A stretch of 64,000 nt of DNA, from contig JAECYW010000018.1 of NCBI GenBank assembly GCA_023014335.1, positions 186,001-250,000 of the forward strand, in the 5' to 3' direction. This document shows positions 47,319 through 59,811 of the stretch, piece by piece. Every line of letters starts with the position of its first letter. Position 1 is the first letter of the stretch. The notes under the pieces are model-generated. The model was not told the origin of the DNA and ran no database searches. It saw nothing but the letters and a program-made list of their open reading frames with translations. The translations under genes were made by a program, and so were the position numbers. This stretch comes from Galerina marginata (taxonomy: Eukaryota > Basidiomycota > Agaricomycetes > Agaricales > Galerinaceae).

Positions 47319-47720
47319 GCACTACTGGGGTGGGGCTATTTTGCGGGGGGTCAAAATGTTGGACACGTTGTTCAGATTTTGACCTGAGCAAAATTGGAGT
47401 CAAAAGGCTGCCTTTTGACATTGAGTGAAATGTAGCTAAAATATCTGATTTATTCTAATAATTTAAATTCGGTATTTGCCTACAAGTCAAAAGAGAGGCA
47501 AAACTGCCTGTTTTGATAAGTCAGCAAAATCAGAATTTGAGGCAAGGGCAAAAGTCCAGCCAAAATCTGATATTTTGTCTACATTTTCCCTTTTTGGTAT
47601 ATTCCCTATTCAAACGGTGGGCGGAATGTCTCCTTTTGCCTAACTTTTAGCCATGATCAAAAAAGAACCTTTGGACAAACCTTTTGATTGGAGTCAAAAG
47701 ATCCCGTTTTAGTACGGGCA
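47319..47720. repeat. Repeat starting CACTACTGGGG.GG.CTATTTTG, rich in TTTTGAC/GTCAAAA
   Basis: The first 40 bp match sequence inside E1 (12897), E3 (25032) and, reversed, 31205-31248. The body contains more than a dozen GTCAAAA, GCAAAA, TTTTGAC and TTTTGCC words on alternating strands. The other end is not defined and no coding region is seen, so it may be a short non-autonomous transposon. Confidence 0.5.
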
Positions 47721-47979
47721 AAATATGTCGCGCGCTGTGCGTGTCGCAACTTTGTCGCTGAGAGGGTCGCGGGTCACTCAGCGGCAACAGCGACTCAAGA
47801 AGCGTGCTTCCAATTTCAGTCACAGGCGCTGCTGTCACAATGTCCGAGTGTCAATGCTCGTTAAACACTTACTGTCCGTGGTAGTACTTGGCGCACATGA
47901 TACGTTTGCGCACTACTGAATTCCTTGGGAAAATATATAAATAATATCTGTTTATAGGTCTGTATAGGAGGCTAGAAAG

Positions 47980-48410
47980 TTTATTGGAGATACCGCTTTT
48001 GTTATCTCCCTGCCACCTCCCAGATCGGTCGCTATCGCCACTGACCTCGAAGCCCTCGAATATACCGTTCTTGACGCCAGAGAAGATGACGAAAGCGTTC
48101 AAAACGCATCGGCGGTGCTTCGTACGAGTCCCTTATATCACATTTTCAGGCTAACTCTAATTGACGGCATCATCCATTCTTATTTCTTTTCACCTCCTGC
48201 TGCGACGACCCTGTCCAGTATTACGACGATGACGGCCGCCCCGTTGAAGGTGGATGTCCACGTTCTTCTAGGAATTGCAGTTTTGTGCACCCAGAGGAAG
48301 TAGACTGGGACGAGGCAACACCACCGACATACGGACCAGCTCGAAGCGGAAGATCGCGACGAAGAAGAGAAAGTTACCACTTCAGTGGCCCCCAACTACA
48401 TGCCTATTAG
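47980..48410 (+). pseudogene. Fragment of a CCCH zinc-finger protein gene
   Basis: The frame 48198-48410 ends GGCPRSSRNCSFVHPEEVDW and TPPTYGPARSGRSRRRRES, the C..C..H end of a CCCH finger as seen in mushroom RNA-binding proteins, followed by a basic tail and a stop. Upstream, 47980-48120 is open as FVISLPPPRSVAIATDLEALEYT.., possibly an earlier exon of another protein. No start or complete exon chain found; a fragment left beside element B. Confidence 0.4.
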
Positions 48411-48759
48411 GCTGTTTAATTACTGATAGGAAATACAGCCTAGAGGCTGCCCAAAAATGATTTATACAAATCATTTTTGACAAAATGTTTTTGCTAAATG
48501 ATAAAAACATTTAGAAAAATGTTTTTAAATAAAAAAGTTTTCCCAAATGATAAAAACATTTCAAAAAATCTTTTGAGAGAAAATGTTTTAGCTGTTCTAA
48601 AAATAAATAAATGCAAAATGTTTTCACTATCCAAAATGTTTCATACAAAATATCTAAATATAGATAGGTAAAAAATGTTTTCAAATAAAAAAAAGAAAAA
48701 TATTCTTCAAGAGTACCAGGGGTCCTAGAATTAAAAAAAGTTTTCTACTGCCCACTCCT
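48411..48759. repeat. AAAACATTTT-rich block, inner side toward element B
   Basis: The word AAAACATTT/AAATGTTTT occurs about ten times in 250 bp, on both strands. A matching block lies at 51560-51890, so the two blocks bracket the subterminal array. Confidence 0.6.
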
Positions 48760-51540
48760 TGTAGCATTTTTTCCAGTGTTGATAGAGGCTGAGTTATTGC
48801 AGGACTTTGGTCAGTGAAATAGATAGCCACTTTGGTATAAACCAAGTCACCCCAAGACTTCTGCAAGTAAAATAGATAGCTGCTTAAGTATGAACCAAGT
48901 TACTGCAAGTCATTGCAAGACCTATGCAAGTGATAGAAATACCTACTTTAGCATGAACCAAGTCACCACAAGTCATGCAGGACATCTGTAAACAACTACT
49001 TTAGTATGATACTAGTTACAGAAAGCTCCCAAGCATGTTTGTAGAATAATTGAGGACTGTGAAAACATGAGCAACAGAAAGTTCAGCAACCAGAAACACA
49101 CATATCTTAGGGCATGATTAAGGCACTCCCAATGACTGCAAGTCACCGCAGGCCTTTCACAAGTGATATAGATACCTACTTTAGTATGAACCAAGTTACC
49201 GCAAGTCACCGCAGGACTTCTGCAAGTGATATGGATACCCTTTGGGAAGAACCAAGGCACTACAAGTCACTGCAAGACTTCTGCAAGTGATATAGATACT
49301 TTCTGCAGTATGATGCGTGTCACAGAAAGCTCCCAAGCACATTCGTAAAATTATCAAGGACCATGAAGACATGAGCAACAGGAAGTTCAGAAACCAGAAA
49401 CACACAGATCTTAGGGCCTTATCAAGCACTCCAAATGACTGCAAGTTACCACAAGACTTCTGCAAGTGATATGGATACCTACTTTGATATAAAGCAAGTC
49501 ACCGCAAGTCACCGCAAGTGATATCAATACCTACTTTGATATAAACCAAGTCACCGCAAGCCACCGCAAGCCACCGCAAGGGATATGAATACCTACTTTG
49601 ATATGAACCAAGTCACCGCAAGCCACCGCAAGACTTCCGCAAGTGATATGGATACCTACTTTGGTATGAACCAAGTCACCACAAGATTTCTACAAGTGAT
49701 ATAGATACCTTCTTCAGTATGATGCTTGTCACAGAAAGCTCCCAAGCACGTTCGTAAAATTATCAAGGACCATGAAGACATGAGCAACAGGAAGTTCAGA
49801 AACCAGAAACACACATATCTTAGGGCCTTATCAAGGCACTCCAAATGACTGCAAGTCACCGCAAGACTTCCGCAAGTGATATGGATACCTACTTTGGTAT
49901 GAACCAAGTCACCGCAAGTCACCGCAAGTGATATCAATACCTACTTTGATATAAACCAAGTCACCGCAAGCCACCGCAAGCCACCGCAAGGGATATGAAT
50001 ACCTACTTTGATATGAACCAAGTCACCGCAAGCCACCGCAAGCCACCGCAAGACTTCCGCAAGTGATATGGATACCTACTTTGGTATGAACCAAGTCACC
50101 ACAAGATTTCTACAAGTGATATAGATACCTTCTTCAGTATGATGCTTGTCACAGAATGCTCCCAAGCACGTTCGTAAAATTATCAAGGACCATGAAGACA
50201 TGAGCAACAGGAAGTTCAGAAACCAGAAACACACATATCTCAGGGCCTTATCAAGGCACTCCAAATGACTGCAAGTCACCGCAAGACTTCCGCAAGTGAT
50301 ATGGATACCTACTTTGGTATGAACCAAGTCACCGCAAGTCACCGCAAGTGATATCAATACCTACTTTGATATAAACCAAGTCACCGCAAGCCACCGCAAG
50401 CCACCGCAAGGGATATGAATACCTACTTTGATATGAACCAAGTCACCGCAAGCCACCGCAAGCCACCGCAAGACTTCCGCAAGTGATATGGATACCTACT
50501 TTGGTATGAACCAAGTCACCACAAGTCACCGCAAGACTTCTGCAAGTGATATAGATAATTTCTTCAGCATGATGCCTGTCACAGAAAGCTCCCAAGCACG
50601 TTCGTAAAATTATCAAGGACCATGAAGACATGAGCAACAGGAAGTTCAGAAACCAGAAACACACATATCTTAGGGCCTTATCAAGCACTCCAAATGACTG
50701 CAAGTTACCGCAAGACTTCCGCAAGTGATATGGGTACCTACTTTGGTATAAAGCAAGTCACCGCAAGTCACCGCAAGTGATATCAATACCTACTTTGATA
50801 TAAACCAAGTCACCGCAAGCCACCGCAAGGGATATGAATACTTACTTTGGTATGAACCAAGTCACCGCAAGTCACCGCAGGACTTTCGCAAGTGATATGG
50901 ATACCCTTTGGTACGGACCAAGGCACCACAAGTCACTGCAAGACTTCTGCAAGTGATATAGATACTTTCTGCAGTATGATGCCTGTCACAGAAAGCTCCC
51001 AAGCACGTTCGTAAAATTATCAAGGACTATGAAGACATGAGCTACAGGAAGTTCAGAAACCAGAAACACACATATCTTAGGGCATTATCAAGGCACTCCA
51101 AATGACCGCAAGTCACCGCAAGACTTCCGCAAGTGATATGGATACCTACTTTGGTATGAACCAAGTCACCGCAAGTTACCGCAGGACTTTCGCAAGTGAT
51201 ATGGATACCCTTTGGTATGTACCAAGGCACCACAAGTCACCGCAAGACTTCTGCAAGTGATATAGATACTTTCTTCAGTATGATGCTTGTCACTGAATGC
51301 TCCCAAGCACATTCGTAAAATTAACAAGGACTATGGAGACATGAGCAACAGGAAGTTCAGAAACCAGCAACACACAGATCTTAGGGCATTATCAAGGCAC
51401 TCCAAATGACCGCAAGTCACCGCAAGACTTCCGCAAGTGATATGGATACCTACTTTGGTATGAACCAAGTCACCGCAAGTCACCGCAGGACTTTCGCAAG
51501 TCATACAGCCCTGACTTCAACATAATGCAAGTCACTGCTG
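48760..51540. repeat. Subterminal tandem array behind transposase copy B
   Basis: About 2.8 kb of tandem repeats with a main period of 420 bp, clearest between 49656 and 50500 (two units nearly identical), with shorter, more diverged units to both sides. Within units the words CAAGTCACCGCAAGTCACCG and CCGCAAGACTTCCGCAAGTG are repeated at short spacing; reverse complemented they equal the words behind copy A. Open frames of 60-93 codons here are repeat artefacts. Confidence 0.85.
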
Positions 51541-51912
51541 CTCCACCTGAAAATTAAAGACTTGTGCAAGAAAAATTATAGTACCACAAAACATTTTAAC
51601 ATTGCTCAAAAATGTTTTATAATACTACCAACAAATTTTATCTCCTCTCAAAAACATTTTCCACTACTATAAAACATTATTTGACCACAAGAAAATGTTT
51701 TCACTTCCTCCAAAACCCTTTTGACAGTTGTGAAAATGTTTTTATGCATCCAAAAACATTTCATAATATTTTAAAACATTTCTTTGTCATTCAAAAAACA
51801 TTTTACTATAATTAAAAATGTTTTTATCCCAGTAAAAAACATTTAACTGCAATCAAAACACAAGTTACTCCAATTTATTCAATTTTTTACACAAAACGAC
51901 CATTACCACCAA
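51541..51912. repeat. AAAACATTTT-rich block next to transposase copy B
   Basis: About fifteen AAAACATTT or AAATGTTTT words between 51590 and 51860, on both strands, just after the gene Z stop codon. Mirrors 48430-48690. Confidence 0.6.
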
Positions 51913-54900
51913 CTACAGCATCATTTCATCTTCAGAATACACAATCTCCATATCCAGACCTTCTGTCTCAAAATCGTCCATCATTTCAGATTCCTCCAAC
52001 AATTGTTCTTCATTAGAATCAACAGAACCATCCACATTTTCTTCTTCATGAGTTTCCATAAGGACATTTTCTGTATTTTCAAATGCTCTAGCCTCTGCCA
52101 GTTCTTCCAAAGTTGGTCCCCAACTGCCTTCCAAAACTCCAGGAATTTGCCTAACAACAGGCTCCCAATTCACACATAATTGAAGTAGATACTTCTTGCG
52201 CATACTCAATTGATAAACCAATTCTGGCGATTGTTGAGACCATTGCAAAGCTGTCTCTGCGATAACCCATTCTTCCCGCATCCATTGAAACATTGAAATT
52301 TTTTCAGCTTCAAGCCGTCTTTCTTCTTCCATACAACGATCAAGCTGTAATAGCCATTTGATTCCAGTTCGGACATCTTCATTACCAAGCCACAACGGAA
52401 CACCCATTTGATCGTCGTTGTCATCAGTCAATCCAATATCTTGCCAGATATTATCATCAACATCAAGTTTAAACAGCCCTTCAAGTTCTATTGGCAAAGG
52501 TGCAAGTGCACCCCGAGGTGCTTTTTTTGTTGCAATCAATTTAACAAGCTCAGTGCACAATTTGTTGTAGCTTCTAGCCAGGGACTGAATACCAGGCTCC
52601 TTCTTGCGAATCTGCTGATCTGTGTGCTTCTGCAGTTTTGCCTGATTGACAGTATTTCGATATGCCCGCTCCAGACCCTCAATTTCAAATTTCCGTTGTC
52701 GTAGTCGGTCGCGGATCCTCTGCTTCAAAGCCAAGGCATTCATCCGCATTTTTAGAAATTCATTTCCTATCAGCCTGCTGAGATTCAGTCTGCCATCAAC
52801 AGACAATTTGGCTCTTTTATTATCTATTGTCTTCTTTGTCTTTTTGATTTTATTTTGAAGCTCTTCAATATAAGCCTGGACTGTAGAAGCATCCTGACCA
52901 TCTTCATATTCACCGCTGTCCAGTATATTTTCATACTCCTCCAACTCCTTTTCATTATTTTCCTTATTCTTTACCAATGCCAAAACATCTTCGATTTCTT
53001 TGTTTGCCAAATGCTTGGATTGCTTTGTCAAAGGTTTTGTCTGTTCAACAATCTGTGCCTTCCATTCGTCTCGTAGCAGATCCTCTGTATATCCAAGGTC
53101 CAACACTACTTGAAGTCCTTCCACAGCTGCATTTTTCTTTTCCACAGTAGTCTTCCATTTACGCTGCAACCAATTTCCAAGACCCAACAATGACTTTTGA
53201 TCAATATGTTTGACCTGAGTATCAATTGTATAAATACGATTGTAATATCCGGACACTCGGCAAGATGGGATTAAAGCTTTAATCGCACTCCAAAATCTTT
53301 CACAGCCTTCACCATCTGTTAGCCCAAATCCCACACATTTACGGGGGTGATATATAACCTGACAAGGCCATTGATGACCATAGGCATGAAACACAGAGAT
53401 TCCGAAGACAATGCGATCCAAAAAATTGCCTAGAAACCCAAATTTCTCACAGCTGCGGTGCAACTGACAACCAATATCATACAACAGTCCAATCCGCATT
53501 GACTCTGGTATATGCTCATATAGTTTCATAATCAAAGTCAAAGCATAGTGCTGCTTTTCCCCAGCCGAAGTCATATTCACAAGCCACAAAACACGATCAT
53601 GCCGACAAAGCAAGGCCATAAGTCCGGTATCTGCAAAAAACAAAGTGCTAGCTTTCATTCGCTTCTCGTCAGCTGCAAGAAATGAATCATTACAGCCATC
53701 AAGCACAGATGTCGGTACCCGCATTCCAGGCTCATAGTCTGGTTCAGCACCTGCTCCAGCATGTGTGGATTTACCCTTTGACTTAGATTTCTTGGGTGGT
53801 CGTATCTCTTCTACCTTTTTCTCCATTGCTTCCACTTCATCTTTAGGAACAAAAATGGTTTCAGGATGAGTGCGTGGACCCTGCCATTGCTTGCTGTCAG
53901 TTTTGCGGCGCTTTTGTGTAAAGCATGCATCAATGCAAACAATTGCATCAACTCTAATATTGGAGTCAATGCACAAAAACCGATAAATAAGTCCAAAAAA
54001 CCTACAACTCATCTGGTTTACACCAATTCTCACCCCCAAAACAGAGAGGACATCTCTCGCGAAGATATTCACTAGGGCGATTAGAATGAAAGTTCTTGTT
54101 TTCATTTTCTTCTTCTTCTTCTTCTTCTTCTTCTTCTTCATCTAATATGCAATTCAAAAACAAAATGATGGCTGAGGAGTTTAGAATATATACCTTCAGG
54201 TTCTAACTCAGTAGACTCAGCTCCTAAACTTTGCGGCTCATAATGAACATCTAGAAGCAATTATCAGGCTGGATTGACAACAAATAATATGTGACAAAAA
54301 TCACCTTCCACATCATCTGGTTCATCATCCATAGACAATACAGCTCCTCTCACTTTGTTCAAATAATCCCGCATCAACAGGTTCTTGGTGTCCGTCAATG
54401 TAGCATACCAAAGCAAAGCATTTCCAAATCGGCCACGTAAACTGTCCTAAACCAACTTAAGTATTTGACAAATACTGCATACAAATTTAGCAGACACATA
54501 CTCGGGTTGTCAACTTGAAATTTCTAGCACTAAGAAAACCTTCCAAAGTTTCACACCACGCAGTTGTATTTGGAGCAGCATTGGCAAATAAACTCCTGGC
54601 AAAATCCAAGACATTGAGGTCAACTGCCAAGGTAGGTTCCAAAGGAGCACAAGGAAATAGGCCACGATTTAGCAGCTGTAATGCAGGATCAGTGCAGGAA
54701 CACAATGTAATCTTCTCGATTTCTACTTATGATCAGCAAATTTCATCAACATAAAAAAACAAAATCAAACTCACTTTCAAAGAATATACAAGAAACATCA
54801 AGCAAGCGACCACGTTCACAACCAGTACATCCTTTTGGCTTCCTAAACTCCTCCATATTGCGCAGGCCTGAAGACTCATCCAAAAGAGACAAATAAGGCT

Positions 54901-55243
54901 TTAACAAAGCAGGAATGATGTCCTCACTCCATCTGCGCCACTGCCGTTGCTTTTTCTCAGCTTTAGACTGAGCCTCGGCACTAATATTAACATCCACAGG
55001 AGGTATAGGAACATGAACACCTTCATCTTGGGTAAGGACCACTCCATCTGGTGGTATGACCTGAGAATATGTGCCACCAGGAGCGTAAACTCGGCCCTCT
55101 GCACCCAAAACCATATCAGGGAAGCCATAGGGTCTCCGAGAAACAGGCACAGTCTCAATGGGTACCAAGGAAGGCGCGGGTCTTATTCCAGGTGCTCCAG
55201 GAGCAGAATTCAGAGCCGAAGCACGACGGAAGGCAGAAGGCAT
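51913..55243 (-). CDS. Gene Z, copy B: KDZ-superfamily transposase with CxC1 cluster
   Basis: Exons 54775-55243, 54502-54722, 54305-54446, 54194-54250, 54006-54141 and 51913-53953 give 1021 residues; exon phases match copy A and exon 2 has the same length (221 nt). Same parts as copy A: KKQRQWRRWSEDIIPAL, CTGCERGRLLDVSC and LCSCTDPALQLL cysteine cluster, CPLCFGG knuckle, and catalytic blocks VDAIVCIDACF, YDIGCQLH, HAYGHQWPCQ, DGEGCERFWSAIK. A run of GAA codons at the start of exon 5 encodes poly-Glu; read out of frame through the next intron it gives a false lysine-rich start. All catalytic residues are kept. The two transposases differ too much to be recent copies, so this is a separate lineage. 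Confidence 0.92.
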
Positions 55244-55500
55244 GAAAGAAATGTCAGAGAGGGAGTAAAAGATGTGGAAGCAAAGAAACGAGAGCCAGGG
55301 ATCCTACCTAATTTACAACCCTTAACAACTTACAATCAACTCACACCGTCTCCCAAGAACATCAAAATAAATTCACCGGTGATTGGCTGATGAGACCAAT
55401 CACCTGTACAAGTCACGCGAAAGATGTATAGATACTAAAACAGAAACTTAGTTCAGTGTTATAATTAGTTTGTCAGATAATCACTTACCAATGTCCAAAA

Positions 55501-58315
55501 TTACGCCGCATGAGGAGACACCTCCGGAAGTCGATGAGGGATAGATGGGGCCCTTCTGAAGTAGTCGAAAAACGTCTGGCAGTAAAAAGGATATGCGACT
55601 GTCTCCACCGCCCGAACACTCTCTTCCGAGGCATCAGACACAGTCAGGGATTTCTCGACGTAGGCGCTGATTGTCTTCAACCGCCTTGGAGCTTCTTCCC
55701 CTGGCCACGAGGAAAGAAGGATCCGAAAGGCTTCCACCACCTCGACACGATCCGCAAAATTCGCCGCACCAAGCCCTCGATCACGTCTCGGCAAATCCAA
55801 CAGAAGAGGAGTTTTGAACATGAAGCAATTATAAACCAAGCGATCCCGCTGGCGTGCCTCACACTCATTCATCCCCGCGCGCGAAACAAGACAACGGTCG
55901 AGCGCCAGCAACTCCATGCGGAAATTATGTTCCAGGAGGTCCCAGATAATTTGCCGCATGACGGTGGAGGAGAGGCTGAAGGTGCCAGCTGCCATTTGTT
56001 CTTTGGAAATAACCTCGTGGCCATCCCAGTAGATCGTCATTGGACCATTGAAGGACACTAACGACGTCAGCTTGAACAAGCGGTTGAGGCCTTCCGGATC
56101 ATCGACACGACGACGCTTGTTTGACCTTCCCGACGCAGAATGGGAGGTGGAGTTGGCCCGCGAAGACGTCGATGTGCCTCGAGGCATCACTCCCCCACGA
56201 GATGGCGATGGGACATGGTGCGAAGACGAGGCCGCGGGCGTATGCATAGACCCACGCGACGAAGTTCCCCCTCTTCCTCGAGGGACTCCGCGGCCGCGCG
56301 ACGAACGACTTGCACCTTGGCTGCGAGAAGACTGGCCTGCTCCATGGCCTCCTGCCGAATTGGACACCCCACCCGTGGAAGAAATCAATGCCGACGAGGA
56401 CATGGCTGACGAAAGTTGAGAAGAAATATCTGTGGAGGCCACCACAGGAATTTCCCTCGCGAAGCCCATTGGGGTAGCCACCATCTTCCAAAGAAAATCT
56501 CTCCAGTCCTGCGGGAGAGGGAACTTGTTGTCCCCGGGGAGTCGATTCGTCGTGCGACTGAACCATGCCACACGGATCACGAGCCACGCCACAGCGTATT
56601 GTAAAGTTCGGCCAACTCTCCACTCTGGCTGGTCAGGCTTGTCATTCATCAAGATGGATGGCGGGAAAATGGGGTACCCGTGCAGCAGCTTGAGGTCCGG
56701 ATGGTTGACGATGCGGCGCCAATCGGTGTTGACGTTTTGATGGGCGAGCTTCCAAAGCGCATTGACTTCTGGCTCCAAAACCGACCGCGTCTCGTGGAAT
56801 TTCGTCATGTCAATGGCAAATTGCTGTTCGACAGAAATACGAGGCCAAGGACAGGAAGAAGGCAAACCTGTGGTGGTCGACGAAGTGGAGCGCCCGGAAG
56901 TGACAGGAAGCCGAGCTCCAGCGGTCGATGATGTGGACAGTGCAGGAGGAGGGTTCGAGGGAGAAGCAATAGCGGGGAGAGCCTTCTGCTGGGTTGCCCT
57001 GCCAGGAAAGACCTCATCAGGGTCGCGGAGGATCACATTGTCTAGAATTGCGAATCAGATGAAAAAATAATACATTGTATAAAGTTTAGACGCTTACTGT
57101 GCTCGTAGTTGGAAACCTGTTGCTCCGAGGTGATATTAAAGGCGCTGTGACCCAACCTGATATTTTGCATGCCAGTGCGTTGACATGCACGATTCCGGGT
57201 CGCACAGGCAACACCATTGTAAGCCGCAGGTTTGTTTGGCATCACTGCTCGTTCCAAGCCATTCGGGATCGACGGGACGCATTCGCGAGAGATGTTCATG
57301 TCGTGGGGGATCTTCGACGGTGTCCTAATAAGCCACGTTGGAACTCCCATGGCGTGCAGACGAATGGCCACGTTCGTGTCGACGGTAAGCGCACCCATGA
57401 TAGATTTGTCGACGGGACGCGGAGGAGAATCGACGTCGAGGTTCATTTCACGCTCTTTCCAGACTTTGAGGTATGAGTAGCACGCCAGAGCTTCCAAGAC
57501 GTGGCGTTGAAAAGTATTGACATTGAGGAGAGTGTCTTCGAAAGTTTGCGGGGCGAAGGTGAGGGTGAGAGATGAATAGTGCATGCCCGTCCTGCTGTAT
57601 CGGAGTTCGTCGTAGTGGATAGGCAGCCACCGAGCCTCGTCAATGAGGGCTTGGATTCTGGACGAGAGCATCTTGCGAAGAGCGACGAATTCGTCGGCCA
57701 ATGCGGAATCGATCCTCCCCAAACCAGAATCCTCAGCCCCCTTTTCCAAAACAAAATCTGACCTTTTAAGCACCCTCCACGCCAGACCAAATTCGTGTCG
57801 GGCGATCTCGGAGTCCGGAGGGCGAACTAAGAGGAACGGCAAGAAATACGTTCCCATGTAAAACATTTGAGGCGCCTTGCAGGTATCAGCCAAGAAATAA
57901 AAGCCATCTATCCTGGCAAGGACGTCGTTGGAATCCTTCATTATGTCCGGGATCCAATCCATGTTCGGCGACGTAATGACAATTCCCATTGGACGTAAGT
58001 AGCCTCGGTCGTCTTCTTCGCCGCGTACGCCAAAATCCAGCCCGGGCACAGCGTATTGAAGGCCGCACTTGTACTCGTGGATCACCAGAGCATCGGTCCC
58101 AACATATGCAGCTGTAAGATCGTCAGTCATCGTTATTTTCCTGTAGAGAAAGTAGTACATACGAGAATTCGGGCGGGAATACGCTTTAATTATCCAGATA
58201 TGGCTGTCCGAGTGCCGTTCTCGGCCATAACAGTCGAAGTAAGTACCTGTAGATAGTCAGAAAAGGGAGAGATTCGAAAAGGACGGGACGTACGACCGGG
58301 AGGCTTGATAGGCAT
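55501..58315 (-). CDS. Gene Y, copy B: KDZ-module protein of unknown function
   Basis: Exons 58294-58315, 58163-58246, 57098-58111 and 55501-57041 join in phase to 886 residues. The first two small exons were found by analogy with copy A (TYFDCYGRER against IYTDAFGRKR). Shared blocks with copy A: PMGIVITSPNMDWIPD, PLPQDWRDFL, LEHNFRMELLALDRCLVSR and YCQTFFDYFRRAPSIPHRLP. It is about 170 residues longer, mostly because of a Ser/Gly/Arg-rich stretch with RGRGVPRGRGG (about 56190-56300) and a nearby NKRRRVDD, which looks like a nuclear localisation signal. It lies 257 bp upstream of the transposase start on the same strand. No known domain; function not inferred beyond membership of the element. 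Confidence 0.75.
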
Positions 58316-58422
58316 GTAATCGAACGAAAACCTGCAGGAATAGAACAGATATTAGAACACGAAAGTTTGTAACCACAGACACAAGACGCGAAAGATCGAA
58401 GAAATCGGACCCGGTAGAGGAC

Positions 58423-58645
58423 GGCGACAAAGTCCGCCAGAACCTGCGCAAAAGTAACCACGAAGTTGGCGATGTAGTCTGCCAATGAGGACGGCGATGA
58501 AGTCTGCCAGTCCGAGAGCGATGGAAAGAATACGCGAAGGATGGAAGAAATCGGACGCGGCAGAGGACGGCGATAAAGTCTGCCAGAACCAGAGCCATTG
58601 GCGATGTAGTCTGCCAATGAGGACGGCGATGAAGTCTGCCAGTCC
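58423..58645 (-). repeat. Hairpin cluster C5 (6 hairpins, apex sense for gene Y)
   Basis: Hairpins 58423-58438 (3 bp, apex GGACTTTGTC), 58466-58485 (5 bp), 58489-58513 (7 bp, one bulge), 58569-58584 (3 bp), 58596-58619 (7 bp, perfect) and 58621-58645 (7 bp, one bulge). Apices on the minus strand are AGACTTCATC, AGACTACATC or AGACTTTATC. The second three are a duplicate of the first three. Confidence 0.85.
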
Positions 58646-59811
58646 TAAAGCCGATGGAAACGCGAAGAGATGGGAGGGTGAGGAATCGGAGGCTTACCTG
58701 GGTAACTTGACGATGTTGCGGGGTGGTGGAAGTGGTGGAAGACGAAAGGTGGAGAGAACACTCAGCGTGACAATCAAGTTACAAGGCCACGTGACTAGTT
58801 ACCAGCGCGAAATTCTCTCAGTCTGAGCGCGATAAGATAATATTATTATGATTGCCAACCAAGTTCGCGGTTCCTGAGAGAACCAGACCTGGCAATGGGT
58901 ATTTTGATCTAGGTGGCATGTTATTTCATGAAATTATATTCATCCCAGCCAGCGAATAGAGAACGTTAAGAGAAATAAAGTATATTAAAATGTACTATAA
59001 ACATCGAATAGAAAACAGTCAAGGTAAGTGAGTTAGATAAACCGCGAGACGAAGTTGACAGATTCAATGCATTGAAACATGAGAACGGCGTTCGTACTCA
59101 TAGACCTAGAGGAAGCCGGTGTAAGACATTAATACATCGGAGTGATTAAAACATGCCGGTTAGAATTTCTTTGTAGATTGTGACGGCTGTCGTGATGATT
59201 GTCTTGATACGGTGAGGGTGTGATCGCTATCTTGATTATTCCTGTCAAAAGAGGGATTTCCTGGGTGAGTGATTGAGGGAAAATATCAGAGAACGAACGG
59301 TAATGAGGGACGTACCACAAACCCGAGCCCGTGGAGAGACTAGCACCTGCGATTCTCACTGCAGAATAATGCAGAGGTCCGGAACTTGGTGGAACGCGAA
59401 GAGAAATAGTTACGGGAATCGCACCCGCGATAGGTTCAGCTCCTGTGGGTTTGTGAACGGCAACTGTTCCACGGAAATGTAGAGAGGTAGAGGGACGGGT
59501 GTCGATGTACAGCGGATGATCGGCCACGGCAATTTACCTCGAAGTGACGGTGAAGTTGAGTGCGAGGGAGGCAGTAAGAAAGATAGAGAGCGGGTACTAG
59601 ACGAATTGTAGTCGGAAGTGGTTGATGTCGTCCGTGTTGATGGGCAGGGGATGATCGGCCTCGAAGACGATGTCGCTCGAAGCGACGATAAAGTGGGCAG
59701 CGGATAATCAGCCTCGAAAACGATCTCGTTTGAAGCGACGGTAAAGTTGAATGCGAAGGGGACGGAGGGCATGGCTCTTAGAAGCAAAGTAAGTAAGGAG
59801 TCGAAGTAGTC

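Noticed and set aside
48760..51540. Repeated open frames of 60-93 codons with [19 protein letters not shown], resembling small membrane proteins.
   Set aside because: They repeat exactly with the 420-bp DNA unit, include starts and stops at variable places, and lack any independent coding sign.
48760..51540. Possible CRISPR-like array because of short regularly spaced repeats.
   Set aside because: Units are 420 bp with internal degenerate words, no unique spacers, and the genome is eukaryotic.
51913..54141. A single 742-codon frame starting Met-poly-Lys as the full transposase B.
   Set aside because: Its first 63 codons run through an intron and an out-of-frame GAA tract; the spliced chain matches copy A in phase and content.
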